Source: an uncultured beta proteobacterium | GTDB taxonomy: Bacteria > Pseudomonadota > Gammaproteobacteria > Burkholderiales > Rhodocyclaceae | Assembly: GCA_903959855.1 (NCBI GenBank) | Contig: CAJBYR010000066.1 | Coordinates: forward strand, 1-42,205 | Reading direction: 5' to 3' | DNA length: 42,205 nucleotides | Shown: piece after piece, positions 1-7,762 of the stretch | Layout of the letters: each line of letters begins with the position of its first letter | Numbering within the stretch: the first letter of the stretch is position 1 | Notes under the pieces: generated by a model | What the model saw: the letters and a program-made list of their open reading frames with translations, nothing else | What the model was told of the DNA's origin: nothing | Database searches by the model: none | Made by a program: the position numbers and the translations under genes

Positions 1-227
1 GAGGGGGCGCGGAGTGGATTGCTTTGCGCGGTTTGCACCGTTGCGCTTGTGCTGTTGCAGACGTATCGACAGGAAAACCATGCAACCCGCTGCAACCTTC
101 GCGGGTCCTTCCGGGGCTTCCGTCCTGCGGGTCATTGTCAGCGCGCTGTTGGCTCAGGCTATGGCCGCTGAACATAGGCAACCCGACCCGGCAAGGCGAA
201 ACCGGCCGGCTTAATCAGGGGCGCACC

Positions 228-698
228 ATGCAGACAGAACAAACACCCGACGCGGGCGATTATCGAGGCATCCCGGCCCGCGCCCTGCGAACCAGGCGCG
301 CCCAATTCCTTGCGGAAGCGGATCGCCTTTTCCCTTGGCAAGCATGGGCGGACATGATCGAGCCGCACTACCCAAAGCGCGGGAAGGGACGGCCGCCCTA
401 CCCGCTGCCGGCGCTGCTGCGTCTGTACCTGTTGCAGCAATGGTTCAACCTGTCCGACCTGGCGGCGCAGGAAGCGGCGACCGACTCCATAGCGGTGCGG
501 CATTTCATGGGGCTGCCCCTGACCTGGGACAAGACTGCCCCGGATGAATCGACCCTGCTGCACTTCCGCCGACTACTGACCCGGCGCGGGCTGGCGGCGG
601 AGATCGCCGCCGATGCATCGGCGGCGCTGGCCTGCCAAGGTTGGAAGCTGCGCCCCGGCGCGGTTGCCGAGGCGTGGTTATCAGCAGTCCGCGCCTGA
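228..698 (+). pseudogene. IS5-family transposase, N-terminal fragment
   Basis: The ATG at 228 opens a 156-residue product resembling the N-terminal DUF772 part of IS5-type transposases. Recognisable pieces are FPWQAWADMIEPHYPK, GRPPYPLPALLRLYLLQQWF and the DESTLLHFRRLL block. Family similarity ends near GWKLRPG, where the DDE catalytic domain should begin with a sequence like TIVDATLI; here the frame runs into unrelated residues and stops. No catalytic domain follows downstream, so this cannot be an active transposase. A 12-bp direct repeat (101-112 and 704-715) brackets the fragment. It lies just upstream of yacG, where many betaproteobacteria carry coaE and zapD. Identity as an IS5-like remnant is fairly sure; the subgroup is not. 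Confidence 0.75.
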
Positions 699-703
699 TA
701 CTT

Positions 704-715
704 GCGGGTCCTTCC
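704..715. repeat. 12-bp direct repeat flanking the transposase fragment
   Basis: GCGGGTCCTTCC occurs at 101-112 and again at 704-715, in the same orientation on either side of the broken transposase. The surrounding bases are also partly alike (CTT before and a GG-rich stretch after). It could be a relic of an insertion boundary or of an older phage-like sequence; length and position are seen, origin is not known. Confidence 0.45.
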
Positions 716-1002
716 TGGCCCTTCACGATACGGGTACGAAGCGGCGCGAACGCGCAGTAGTTTCAGCGGGGTTGTAAGGGGGTTTTGATATTTGCCGGGC
801 GGGAGGGGGTATAAAATCTTCCGGCCTTCAAGTACCAGGACCGTGCAGATAATCAAAATTTTGTGCGCGGAGGTTTCCAGGGGAGGGGGGGTATCAAACC
901 CAGCGACCCCCATTGAGGTAGCTACATGGGTAGCCAGACGCAAGACACCGAGACACAACACCTAGTGCCGCAAGGCTTTCCGCCGTTTCTTAGGATTACG
1001 CT
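716..1002. other. Intergenic stretch upstream of yacG, no gene seen
   Basis: No coding region with plausible start and codon use was found here. It contains two G-rich blocks ending in a similar motif, GGAGGGGGTATAAAA near 808-822 and GGAGGGGGGGTATCAAA near 882-898, and a short AT-rich patch near 855. An ORF of 29 codons opens at the ATG at 925 but has no supporting features. It may be debris of the mobile element or prophage that supplied the transposase fragment. Confidence 0.4.
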
Positions 1003-1200
1003 GTGCAACCTGTAATTCCCGCTTCACCCCGCATCGTTTCCTGTCCCGCCTGCGGCAAACCCGTCGAATTGGTCGCCGAAAACCGGCATCGGCCGTTCTG
1101 CTCCCCGCGCTGCAAGGGCCTTGATCTGGGGGCCTGGGCTTCGGACCAGTACCGGGTCGCGGCGAAGGAAGAACCCAAACCCGACGAGACGGGCGAGTAG
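1003..1200 (+). CDS. yacG: DNA gyrase inhibitor YacG
   Basis: This is a 65-residue zinc-binding protein of the YacG family. It carries the family's two CxxC-type pairs, CPACGKPV near residues 14-21 and FCSPRCKGLDLGAW near 32-45, the second being the diagnostic YacG block. In E. coli YacG binds GyrB and inhibits gyrase activity. The start is the GTG at 1003, preceded by AGGA about eight bases upstream; length matches the family. It ends at 1200, directly abutting the stop of the convergent Nudix/ThiE gene. Usual neighbours coaE and zapD are not upstream within this window; a transposase remnant is there instead, so the operon may have been split. Confidence 0.93.
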   Translation: MQPVIPASPRIVSCPACGKPVELVAENRHRPFCSPRCKGLDLGAWASDQYRVAAKEEPKPDETGE

Positions 1201-2157
1201 CTACGCCCAAGCGGCGCGAATCGCCGCGATGCCGTGGGCGCCGGCACGTTGCGCGGCATCGAGATCGCCGCGCGCAAGCCCGCCGAGGGCAAAAGTCGGC
1301 AGTGGCGGCACGGCGAGAGCGGTCGCAAAAGCATCCCAGCCGATGCCGGGCGCCTCCGGGTGGCTGGCGGTGGGCCGCACCGGTCCGAACACGGCGAAAT
1401 CGCAACCCAGCGCCGCTGCCCTGTCCAGCTCTGCTGCAACATGGCAGGACGCCGCCACCAGCGGAAAATCGGGCCGCCGTTCCAGCGTCGCAAGATCCCG
1501 CGCCGGCAGATGCAAGCCATCGGCGCCGGCCGCTGCGGCCAGACCAGCATCGCCATTGACCAGCACCCGCGCTCCGTATTGGTGGCAGAGGTCGACGGCG
1601 GCGTGGACAAAGGCAGCGCGGCGCGCGCCATCCAGGGTCGGTTCGCGCAACTGCACCAGGCGCAAGCCGGCTTCAAGTGCGTGCGCCAGCGCCATCAGTT
1701 GCGCATCGATGCCGATTTCGCCGGCATGGGAGATGGCGTAGAAGTCGGGCAGGGCAAGCGCCGCCAGTACCGGCGCGTTGGCCGGCAGCATGGGCGAGAC
1801 CGTCAGCGTGTCGGCACGTTGCCAGGCCAGGGCACTATGCACGTGGTCGTGCAGCTCGCCGCACCAGTCGCGCACACGGAAAAAATTGAGCCGCACATGG
1901 GCGTGCTCATAGACATGCTCGCGGCGCAGCCAGGGGTCGGCGCGCGTCACGCCGATGCCGAGCTCCTCGCCCAGTTCGCGCGCCAGTGCAGCATGCGGGG
2001 TTTCGCCGGGTTCGACCTTGCCGCCGGGGAATTCCCAGTAGCCGGGGTAGAAGGTGCCCGGCGCGCGCTGGCCGAGCAGGAACTCAGTGGCAAACCCGGT
2101 GGCGCCATCGGCTGCCCGCCGCTCGATGACGGCGGCGGCGACTTCGGTGAGCTTCAC
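1201..2157 (-). CDS. Nudix hydrolase fused to a thiamine-phosphate synthase (ThiE-like) domain
   Basis: The product has 318 residues and two domains. Residues 1-130 are a MutT-type Nudix hydrolase with a complete Nudix box from G46 (GKVEPGE, then REL-EEL-GI at 60-68), expected to sanitise oxidised nucleotides such as 8-oxo-dGTP. Residues about 150-318 resemble a ThiE/TenI thiamine-phosphate synthase barrel, with LRLVQLREP, VNGDAGLAAAAGADGLHL, FGPVRPTASHP and ALGGL. This fusion is common in beta- and gammaproteobacteria; whether the ThiE half is catalytic is unclear. The start is the GTG at 2157, whose bases overlap the TGA of the upstream ATPase gene, implying translational coupling. No thiamine operon is nearby. 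Confidence 0.88.
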   Translation of the reverse strand: MKLTEVAAAVIERRAADGATGFATEFLLGQRAPGTFYPGYWEFPGGKVEPGETPHAALARELGEELGIGVTRADPWLRREHVYEHAHVRLNFFRVRDWCGELHDHVHSALAWQRADTLTVSPMLPANAPVLAALALPDFYAISHAGEIGIDAQLMALAHALEAGLRLVQLREPTLDGARRAAFVHAAVDLCHQYGARVLVNGDAGLAAAAGADGLHLPARDLATLERRPDFPLVAASCHVAAELDRAAALGCDFAVFGPVRPTASHPEAPGIGWDAFATALAVPPLPTFALGGLARGDLDAAQRAGAHGIAAIRAAWA

Positions 2158-3056
2158 TTGGTGGCGGGCGAGGCCGGCTTCTTCTTCGCGTGCCGCCCGG
2201 CATGGTCGCGGGCGAACTGCCAGGCAACGCGGCCGCTGCGTGAGCCGCGCATCAGGCTCCATTGCAGGGCCTCGCCGCGCGCGGCTTCGATTTGCTCCGG
2301 CGTCATGCCGAACTCGCCCAGCCAGTGGCCGCAGATTTCCAGGTAGTGGTCCTGGCCGAAGGGATAGAAGGACAGCCACAGCCCGAAGCGCTCGGAGAGC
2401 GAGACCTTCTCCTCGGTGGTCTCGCCGGGGTGGATATCGCCGTTGGCGTCGTGCTTGGCTTCGAGGTTCTCCGCCATCTTTTCCGGCATCAGGTGGCGGC
2501 GGTTGGAGGTCGCATACACCAGCAGGTTGTCCGGCATGCCGGTGATCGAACCATCGAGGATGCTTTTCATCGCCTTGTAGCCGGGCTCGCCCGACTCGAA
2601 GGAGAGGTCGTCGCAGAAGATGATGAAGCGCTCGCGGCGGGCGGCAATCAGGTCCACAATCTCCGGCAGGTGCACCAATTCGTCCTTGTCCACCTCGATC
2701 AGGCGCAGGCCCTTGCTCGCGAAGCGGTTAAGCACCGCCTTGACCAGCGAGCTCTTGCCGGTGCCGCGGGCGCCGGTCAGCAGCACATTGTTGGCGCTGC
2801 GCCCGGCAACGAACTGCTTGGTGTTCTGGGCGATGCGCTGCTTCTGGTCCTCGACGCCCTGCAGGTCTTCGAAGCGGATTCGGTGCGGCTGCTTGACGGC
2901 TTCGAGCCAGCCGCGCCCACCGCGGGTGCGCCAGCGGAAGGCGCTGGCCGACCAGTCGGTGGGGGGCAAGGGCGGCGGCAATACGGCTTCGATGCGATCG
3001 AAGAGGGCGTCGAGGCGGTCGATCAGGGGTGCCACGGCGCGCTGGAGGTCGGTCAT
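2154..3056 (-). CDS. DUF815-family AAA-type ATPase
   Basis: This 300-residue ATPase belongs to the DUF815 family often found beside mutT in betaproteobacteria. The Walker A motif GARGTGKSS lies at about 95-103 and the Walker B stretch FIIFCDDLSFE at about 144-154. A sensor-like YATSNRRHLMPE follows, then a conserved SLSERFGLWLSFYPF block. The N-terminal 60 residues look helical and may be an oligomerisation or adaptor region. Start chosen at ATG 3056 (MTDLQRAV), where family similarity begins. Its stop overlaps the start of the Nudix/ThiE gene by a GTGA junction, so the two form an operon. The cellular role of the family is not established. Confidence 0.85.
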   Translation of the reverse strand: MTDLQRAVAPLIDRLDALFDRIEAVLPPPLPPTDWSASAFRWRTRGGRGWLEAVKQPHRIRFEDLQGVEDQKQRIAQNTKQFVAGRSANNVLLTGARGTGKSSLVKAVLNRFASKGLRLIEVDKDELVHLPEIVDLIAARRERFIIFCDDLSFESGEPGYKAMKSILDGSITGMPDNLLVYATSNRRHLMPEKMAENLEAKHDANGDIHPGETTEEKVSLSERFGLWLSFYPFGQDHYLEICGHWLGEFGMTPEQIEAARGEALQWSLMRGSRSGRVAWQFARDHAGRHAKKKPASPATK

Positions 3057-3117
3057 TGCGGTCTCGGAGATCGGGTAAGCTTGCGGGTTCTTGCTGTCGG
3101 CGCACTTTAGCAGATTC

Positions 3118-4335
3118 ATGTTCCGCTCATTTCCCGCTTTCCTTGGCCTGCTGGCGCTTGCCGGCTGTTCGCAACTGCCGCCGCAGGCACCGGCGACGCC
3201 GGCTCCGCCGGCGGTTTGCCCCGCCGCGCAAAGCTGCCCCGCCTGCCCGGTCTGCCCCACGGTCGAGCCGCCCAAGCCGGCTGAAAAACCCCTGCAGGCC
3301 GCCGACTGGAACGACTTGCCAAGCTGGACGGAGGACGATCCGTCACCGGCCTTCACCGCCTTTGTCGCCAGTTGCCGCAGCCTCGAACGCCAGGCGCACT
3401 GGAAGCCGGTGTGCGCTTCCGCCCGCGAACTCACCGACACCACTAACGCCGCATTGCGCGCCTGGTTCGAAGGCCAATTCCAGCCCTGGGCATTGGTCAA
3501 TCCCGACGGCTCGCGCAACGGGCTCATCACCGGCTACTACGAGCCGATACTCAAGGGCAGCCGGCAGCGCAGCAAGGCTTTTGCCAACCCGGTGTTCGGC
3601 CCGCCCGAGGACATGATCGTCGTCGACCTGGCCGAGCTTTACCCCGAGCTCAAGCACCTGCGCCTGCGCGGACGCATCGAAGGCCGCAAGCTGGTCCCCT
3701 ACTATTCGCGTGCCGAGTGGGGACCGCAGGAGAGCAAGCGCTCACCAGAGGCCCTGCTGTGGATCGACGACGCGATTGATCTCTTCTTCATGCAGATCCA
3801 GGGTTCGGGCCAGATCATGCTGACGGACGGCAGCCGCGTGCGGCTGAATTACGCCGACCAGAACGGCCACCCCTATCGCGCCATCGGCCGCTGGCTGATC
3901 GATCGCGGCGAAATGAAAGCCGAGCAGGCCTCGATGCAGAACATCAAGGCCTGGGCCAAGGCCAACCCCTCGCGCATGACCGAGATGCTCAATGCCAACC
4001 CCAGCCTGGTCTTCTTCCGCGAACTGCCGGTGGAAGGCAGCGGACCGCAAGGCGCCATGGGCCTGCCGCTGACGCCGGAACGTTCGCTCGCCGTCGACCC
4101 CCGCCACGTTCCACTGGGCGCGCCGATCTGGCTTGCCACCACAAGGCCGAACAGTGAGCAGGCGCTCACTCGCCTGATGCTGGGTCAGGATACCGGCGGC
4201 GCCATCCGCGGCGTGGTGCGCGGCGATTTCTACTGGGGCAGCGGCGTCGAGGCCGGCAACCAGGCAGGCAAGATGCGCCAGCAGGGCCGCATGTGGGTGC
4301 TACTGCCGCGCGGCTACCGCCCACCGGGAAGCTAA
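3118..4335 (+). CDS. mltA: Membrane-bound lytic murein transglycosylase A
   Basis: A 405-residue lipoprotein of the MltA family, which cleaves the MurNAc-GlcNAc bond of peptidoglycan with formation of 1,6-anhydro-MurNAc at the periplasmic face of the outer membrane. The N-terminus is a lipoprotein signal with lipobox LALAGC (Cys17), followed by a proline- and cysteine-rich linker (CPAAQSCPACPVCP). The catalytic body contains LITGYYEP near 150 and, near the C-terminus, the 3D-domain signature GQDTGGAIRG followed by GDFYWGSG, which supply the aspartates expected in the active site. The start at ATG 3118 gives the signal peptide directly. It is divergent from the DUF815 ATPase gene, with about 60 bases between the starts. 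Confidence 0.93.
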   Translation: MFRSFPAFLGLLALAGCSQLPPQAPATPAPPAVCPAAQSCPACPVCPTVEPPKPAEKPLQAADWNDLPSWTEDDPSPAFTAFVASCRSLERQAHWKPVCASARELTDTTNAALRAWFEGQFQPWALVNPDGSRNGLITGYYEPILKGSRQRSKAFANPVFGPPEDMIVVDLAELYPELKHLRLRGRIEGRKLVPYYSRAEWGPQESKRSPEALLWIDDAIDLFFMQIQGSGQIMLTDGSRVRLNYADQNGHPYRAIGRWLIDRGEMKAEQASMQNIKAWAKANPSRMTEMLNANPSLVFFRELPVEGSGPQGAMGLPLTPERSLAVDPRHVPLGAPIWLATTRPNSEQALTRLMLGQDTGGAIRGVVRGDFYWGSGVEAGNQAGKMRQQGRMWVLLPRGYRPPGS

Positions 4336-4355
4336 AGCTTGCAGGCGCCGGCCGC

Positions 4356-4380
4356 TTCGCCGTGGTGCCAGCGCCGACTT
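4356..4380 (+). repeat. Dispersed intergenic repeat, copy 1
   Basis: This copy reads TTCGCCGTGGTGCC followed by AGCGCCGACTT. It shares the core of a dispersed element with consensus TCGCCGTATCACC then GCGCCGACTTTTC. It lies between mltA and the amt promoter region and is the most diverged copy at its 3' end. Confidence 0.5.
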
Positions 4381-4424
4381 CCGACCCGGGCAAATCCCCA
4401 ATACGGTGCAATCGACGCCGTAAC

Positions 4425-4441
4425 TGCACCGGGCTAGTGCA
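4425..4441 (+). promoter_or_regulatory. Predicted NtrC binding site upstream of amt
   Basis: TGCACCGGGCTAGTGCA is a 17-bp dyad with perfect outer arms TGCAC and GTGCA, close to the NtrC consensus TGCACCA-N3-TGGTGCA. It lies about 70 bases upstream of the predicted -24 element, a normal enhancer distance. With the sigma54 site it predicts nitrogen-limitation control of the ammonium transporter. Confidence 0.7.
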
Positions 4442-4493
4442 AGCAAAACTGTTCTGTGATGCTACCCCGCTGTTTTAGCTAGATCTTTCTGGC

Positions 4494-4509
4494 AGGAACG
4501 CTCATTGCT
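4494..4509 (+). promoter_or_regulatory. Sigma54 (-24/-12) promoter of amt
   Basis: AGGAACGCTCATTGCT matches the sigma54 consensus TGGCACG-N4-TTGCW at nine of eleven or more fixed positions, with the required GG-N10-GC spacing. It ends 44 bases before the amt ATG, giving a short leader. The upstream NtrC-like dyad supports the call. Confidence 0.7.
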
Positions 4510-4553
4510 TTCATGCCTCCCATTCGTGCAATTCGACTTTGGGGAGCACCACA

Positions 4554-5759
4554 ATGGAGAACTTCAAGACATCCGCCGACGTACTGTTCATCCTGCTCGG
4601 CGCCATCATGATTCTGGCCATGCATGCCGGCTTTGCCTTTCTGGAGCTGGGCACCGTGCGGCGCAAGAACCAGGTCAATGCCCTGGTCAAGATCCTCTGC
4701 GATTTTGCGGTATCGACCATCGCCTACTTCTTCATCGGCTACGGCATCGCCTACGGCGTTAACTTCCTCGCCGGCGCCGAAACCCTGGTGCAGAAGAGCG
4801 GCTACGACATGGTCAAGTTCTTCTTCCTGCTGACCTTCGCCGCGGCGATCCCGGCCATCGTTTCCGGCGGCATCGCCGAACGCGCGCGCTTCGGCCCGCA
4901 ACTGGCCGCCACCTTCCTGCTGGTCGGCTTCATCTACCCCTTCTTCGAAGGCATCGCCTGGAACCAGGCCTACGGCATCCAGGCCTGGCTCAAGACCAGC
5001 TTTGGCGAGGAATTCCACGACTTCGCCGGCTCGGTGGTGGTGCATGCGGTCGGCGGCTGGGTCGGCCTCGCCGCCGTGCTGCTGCTGGGCGCCCGCCGCG
5101 GCCGTTATCACAAGGATGGCGGCATCGCCGGCGCGCATCCGCCCTCGAGCATCCCCTTCCTTGCGCTGGGCGCCTGGATCCTGATCGTCGGCTGGTTCGG
5201 CTTCAACGTCATGAGCGCGCAGACCCTGGACAAGATCTCCGGCCTCGTCGCCATGAACTCGCTGATGGCCATGGTCGGCGGCACCCTGGTCGCGCTGGTG
5301 GTCGGCAAGAACGACCCCGGCTTCGTGCATAACGGCCCGCTGGCCGGCCTCGTTGCCGTCTGCGCCGGCTCGGACCTGATGCACCCGATCGGCGCGCTGA
5401 TCACCGGCGGCGTTGCCGGCGGCCTTTTCGTCGTCATGTTCACCCTGACGCAGAACCGCTGGAAGATCGACGATGTGCTCGGCGTCTGGCCGCTGCACGG
5501 CCTGTGCGGCGCCTGGGGCGGCATCGCCGCCGGCATCTTCGGGGCAAAGAGCCTGGGCGGCCTCGGCGGCGTTGCCTTCATGAGCCAGTTGGCCGGCACC
5601 GCGCTGGGCATCGCCATCGCGCTGGGCGGCGGCTTCATCGTCTATGGCGCACTGAAGATGGCCGTCGGCCTGCGGCTGGATGCAGAGGAAGAATTCAACG
5701 GTGCCGACCTCAGCATCCACCAGATCTCGGCGAGCGCGGAGCGCGAGACGAACTGGTGA
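4554..5759 (+). CDS. amt: Ammonium transporter (Amt/MEP/Rh family)
   Basis: A 401-residue polytopic inner-membrane protein that conducts ammonium/ammonia. Family marks are FAFLELGTVRRKNQVNAL after TM1, IPAIVSGGIAERARF with the phenylalanine-gate region before it, the first pore histidine in HAVGGWVGL and the second in LHGLCGAWGG, and TM segments spread over the whole length. The start is the ATG at 4554 with GGGGAG ten bases upstream; an in-frame TTG at 4539 is less likely. No glnK gene adjoins it, although amt-glnK pairing is common. A sigma54 promoter and NtrC-like site precede it and a strong intrinsic terminator follows. A decayed fragment of a second amt gene lies at 7313-7535. Confidence 0.95.
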   Translation: MENFKTSADVLFILLGAIMILAMHAGFAFLELGTVRRKNQVNALVKILCDFAVSTIAYFFIGYGIAYGVNFLAGAETLVQKSGYDMVKFFFLLTFAAAIPAIVSGGIAERARFGPQLAATFLLVGFIYPFFEGIAWNQAYGIQAWLKTSFGEEFHDFAGSVVVHAVGGWVGLAAVLLLGARRGRYHKDGGIAGAHPPSSIPFLALGAWILIVGWFGFNVMSAQTLDKISGLVAMNSLMAMVGGTLVALVVGKNDPGFVHNGPLAGLVAVCAGSDLMHPIGALITGGVAGGLFVVMFTLTQNRWKIDDVLGVWPLHGLCGAWGGIAAGIFGAKSLGGLGGVAFMSQLAGTALGIAIALGGGFIVYGALKMAVGLRLDAEEEFNGADLSIHQISASAERETNW

Positions 5760-5804
5760 GGATACGGATCAAGGCAGTCCGTCGAACGCGACCTGCCTGA
5801 CGAC

Positions 5805-5836
5805 AAAGGCCCGGAGACTCCGGGCCTTTTTCTTTT
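5805..5836 (+). terminator. Intrinsic terminator of amt
   Basis: An 11-base stem, AAAGGCCCGGA pairing with TCCGGGCCTTT, closes on a three-base loop and is followed by TTCTTTT. It lies about 45 bases after the amt stop and should end the transcript efficiently. Confidence 0.9.
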
Positions 5837-5902
5837 CCGCGCGCTCATTGCCGCAGGCCACTTGCTGGCGCTGCGCCGCATGGCGAGTCTTAAAATGCGG
5901 CC

Positions 5903-6406
5903 ATGACAACGAACACAACAAACGACGCCAACGAGGCCAACGCCCCCGATCCAATCCAGGAACCGCGACTCTGGTGCGGCAACGGCTGGACCGCGCGCGT
6001 CGTCAAGAACGAAGACGACGAGGGCTGGGCCGTCGAGATGATCCTCGACGGCGAATCCGAGCCGGCGCTGATCGGCCCCTGGACCATGGGGCGCGACAAG
6101 AAGAACCCGAAGCCGCTTGATGCCTCGGCCTTCAACACCCTGGTCAAGACGGCCGGCGAATTCCGCCAGCGCCAGGTGCAGCAACTCCATGCCACGCTGC
6201 ACCAGAACATCACCATCAACGCCACGTCCGGGCGCATCAGCGTCACGCTCGACATCGTGCCCGACGACGACGATCCGCACGCCCTGCTTGCCGCCCACGA
6301 TGCCGCCGGTGAGGAACTTGCCCAGGTGCGCGTGGCCAGCGGATTCAAGCTCAACAAGGCCAGCGCCAGCGCATGGATCGATGCCGGTTTTCGGCGGCCT
6401 GACTAA
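5903..6406 (+). CDS. Hypothetical protein, 167 residues
   Basis: Not recognised as a named family. The product is soluble-looking and acidic, starting MTTNTTNDANEANAPD, with no signal peptide or membrane segment. The middle, WTARVVKNEDDEGWAVEMILDGE then EPALIGPWTMGRDKKNPKPLD, looks like a compact beta-rich domain, and the C-terminal half is predicted mixed. GC-rich codon use matches the chromosome, and the ATG at 5903 follows the amt terminator, so it should have its own promoter. The DUF2786 gene lies 47 bases downstream in the same direction and could be cotranscribed. The reading frame is convincing by codon bias; function is unknown. Confidence 0.7.
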   Translation: MTTNTTNDANEANAPDPIQEPRLWCGNGWTARVVKNEDDEGWAVEMILDGESEPALIGPWTMGRDKKNPKPLDASAFNTLVKTAGEFRQRQVQQLHATLHQNITINATSGRISVTLDIVPDDDDPHALLAAHDAAGEELAQVRVASGFKLNKASASAWIDAGFRRPD

Positions 6407-6453
6407 GGCACCCGCGGCAACGCCGCCCACGCCGGACAAGGCATCGCAGCACC

Positions 6454-7191
6454 ATGGATAAAGAGCAGGCGCTACGCAAGGCGCAAAAGCTGATGGCCGT
6501 TGCCATGGACGGCCGCGGCAATGGCCACGAAGCCGAGCGCGCCCTGGCCCAGGCCGAAGCGCTGATGCGCAAATTCGGCATCGAGCAGGCCGAGATCGCC
6601 AGCACCAAGGCGGCGACCGATTTCGATTGGGCCGACGCCTTTCACGCCTACGGCCCGCCGAAGAATCCGGCCAAGAGTTGCCCGCGGTGGTTTCAATTCA
6701 TCAGCACCGGCGTCGCCAACTTCACCGACACCATCGTGCGCCTGCACTACGATCCGGCGCTCGGCTATGGCGTGGGCTTCTATGGCGAGCGGGCCGACAC
6801 GCTGTTTGCGCAGTGGCTGGTGGGATACCTCAAAGCCAGCGTCTGGGAGGCGCTGAATGCTGCGCACCGGCAGCATCCCGAATGGAACCGCAGCGACATG
6901 GAGGACTTCCGCAAGGCCATGGCGGCGCGCCTGTCTTCCCGGATGCGCGACCTGCGCCAGGAGCGCGATGCCGAGTTCGCCGCCGCAAGCAGTAGCCAGG
7001 GTACCGGCATGGCGCTGGTGCTCGTCACCGACAAACTGGAAAAGCGCGATGCGGAATTCGGCTCGCCGAAATACAAGCAATCGCGCATCACCGTGCGCGA
7101 CCAAATGGCGGCGCACAAGGGCAGCCTGGCGGGTGATCAGGTTGGGTTTGCGAAACCGATCAAGACCGGGCAGGGGCACACGGGCGCTTGA
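6454..7191 (+). CDS. DUF2786 domain-containing protein
   Basis: A 245-residue protein whose first 60 residues match the DUF2786 pattern: a helical segment KAQKLMAVA, a glycine turn, then HEAERALAQAEALMRKFGI. The remainder, with PRWFQFISTGVANF and YGERADTLFAQWLVGYLKASVWEA, resembles the domain that usually follows DUF2786 in phage, plasmid and accessory-region proteins. No catalytic motif is evident and the function of the family is unknown. The start at ATG 6454 sits after CACC with no strong ribosome site. It marks the last intact gene before the amt fragment and the low-GC defence locus, consistent with an accessory boundary. Confidence 0.75.
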   Translation: MDKEQALRKAQKLMAVAMDGRGNGHEAERALAQAEALMRKFGIEQAEIASTKAATDFDWADAFHAYGPPKNPAKSCPRWFQFISTGVANFTDTIVRLHYDPALGYGVGFYGERADTLFAQWLVGYLKASVWEALNAAHRQHPEWNRSDMEDFRKAMAARLSSRMRDLRQERDAEFAAASSSQGTGMALVLVTDKLEKRDAEFGSPKYKQSRITVRDQMAAHKGSLAGDQVGFAKPIKTGQGHTGA

Positions 7192-7237
7192 GGCGATTCG
7201 GGTGCTTTACTTGTTCCGGTGGGCGCGGCAGACGAGT

Positions 7238-7267
7238 GAAAAGTCGGCGCTGGTGGCACGGCGGCGA
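7238..7267 (-). repeat. Dispersed intergenic repeat, copy 2 (inverted)
   Basis: Read on the minus strand this gives TCGCCGCCGTGCCACC then AGCGCCGACTTTTC, a good match to the dispersed element seen at 4356, 17769, 18683, 20381 and 23367. It lies between the DUF2786 gene and the amt fragment. Confidence 0.6.
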
Positions 7268-7312
7268 TAGGAAGCGTTGGAGAAGGACGACACTCCGGCC
7301 TGATAGGCTCCC

Positions 7313-7535
7313 ATGGTTGGCGGCGCCCTCGTCGCATTCGTCACCGGCAAATACGACCCCGGCTTCGTGCGTCGCGGCGCGCTGGCCGGCCTCGTCGCCG
7401 TCTGCGCAAAATCGGACCTGATGCATCCTCAAGGTGCACTGATTACCGGCCGCCTTTTCGTCACGATGTTCACGCTGACGCAGAACCGCTGAAGATCGAC
7501 GACGCGCTCGGCGTCTGGTCGCTGCACCGCCCGTA
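7313..7535 (+). pseudogene. Fragment of a second ammonium transporter gene
   Basis: The frame from ATG 7313 translates to MVGGALVAFVTGKYDPGF, then ALAGLVAVCAKSDLMHP, GALITG and MFTLTQNR, closely matching the intact amt over its bases 5271 to about 5500. Relative to that gene it has lost the codons for a GGVAGG-like segment, gained a stop right after TQNR, and past the stop still shows GVWSLHR-like similarity. Both gene ends are missing. It is therefore a decayed internal fragment, either a partial duplication or the relic of a diverged paralogue. It sits directly on the left border of the defence locus. Confidence 0.85.
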
Positions 7536-7762
7536 AGGTACTTAGGGCGAGCTGGGCAGCCCCAATCAATTCTTGCGCCCAGTTCTTCCAATTGTGTACA
7601 GACATCTGCCAAATGCTGATATATATGCAGTCGTTCTGCACTGCAAATTTCGGTCGAATCTCGGGACCCCGACCAACGGCCTGTAACCTATTAAACCATC
7701 CCGGGCGCTTTTGACCTTGAGTTCGTCAATGTATGACTTGAAAACCCTATTCTGTTAAAGAC
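7536..7762. other. Non-coding leader region of the defence locus
   Basis: No gene was found here. Base composition shifts toward AT from about 7590 on, marking entry into foreign-looking DNA. A possible weak promoter is TTGACC at 7711-7716 with TATGAC at 7732-7737, but the 15-base spacing is short. No clear ribosome site precedes the ATG at 7763. Confidence 0.4.

Noticed and set aside
925..1014. Small ORF of 29 codons before yacG
   Set aside because: It overlaps the yacG start, lacks a ribosome site and shows no family pattern.
4479..5720. Long minus-strand open frame opposite amt
   Set aside because: It mirrors the amt codons and has the low-complexity composition of an antisense frame in GC-rich DNA.
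7650..7720. Possible tRNA-like segment with a GTCGAATC string and CCGACCA
   Set aside because: The bases around it cannot form a T-arm or acceptor stem on either strand.
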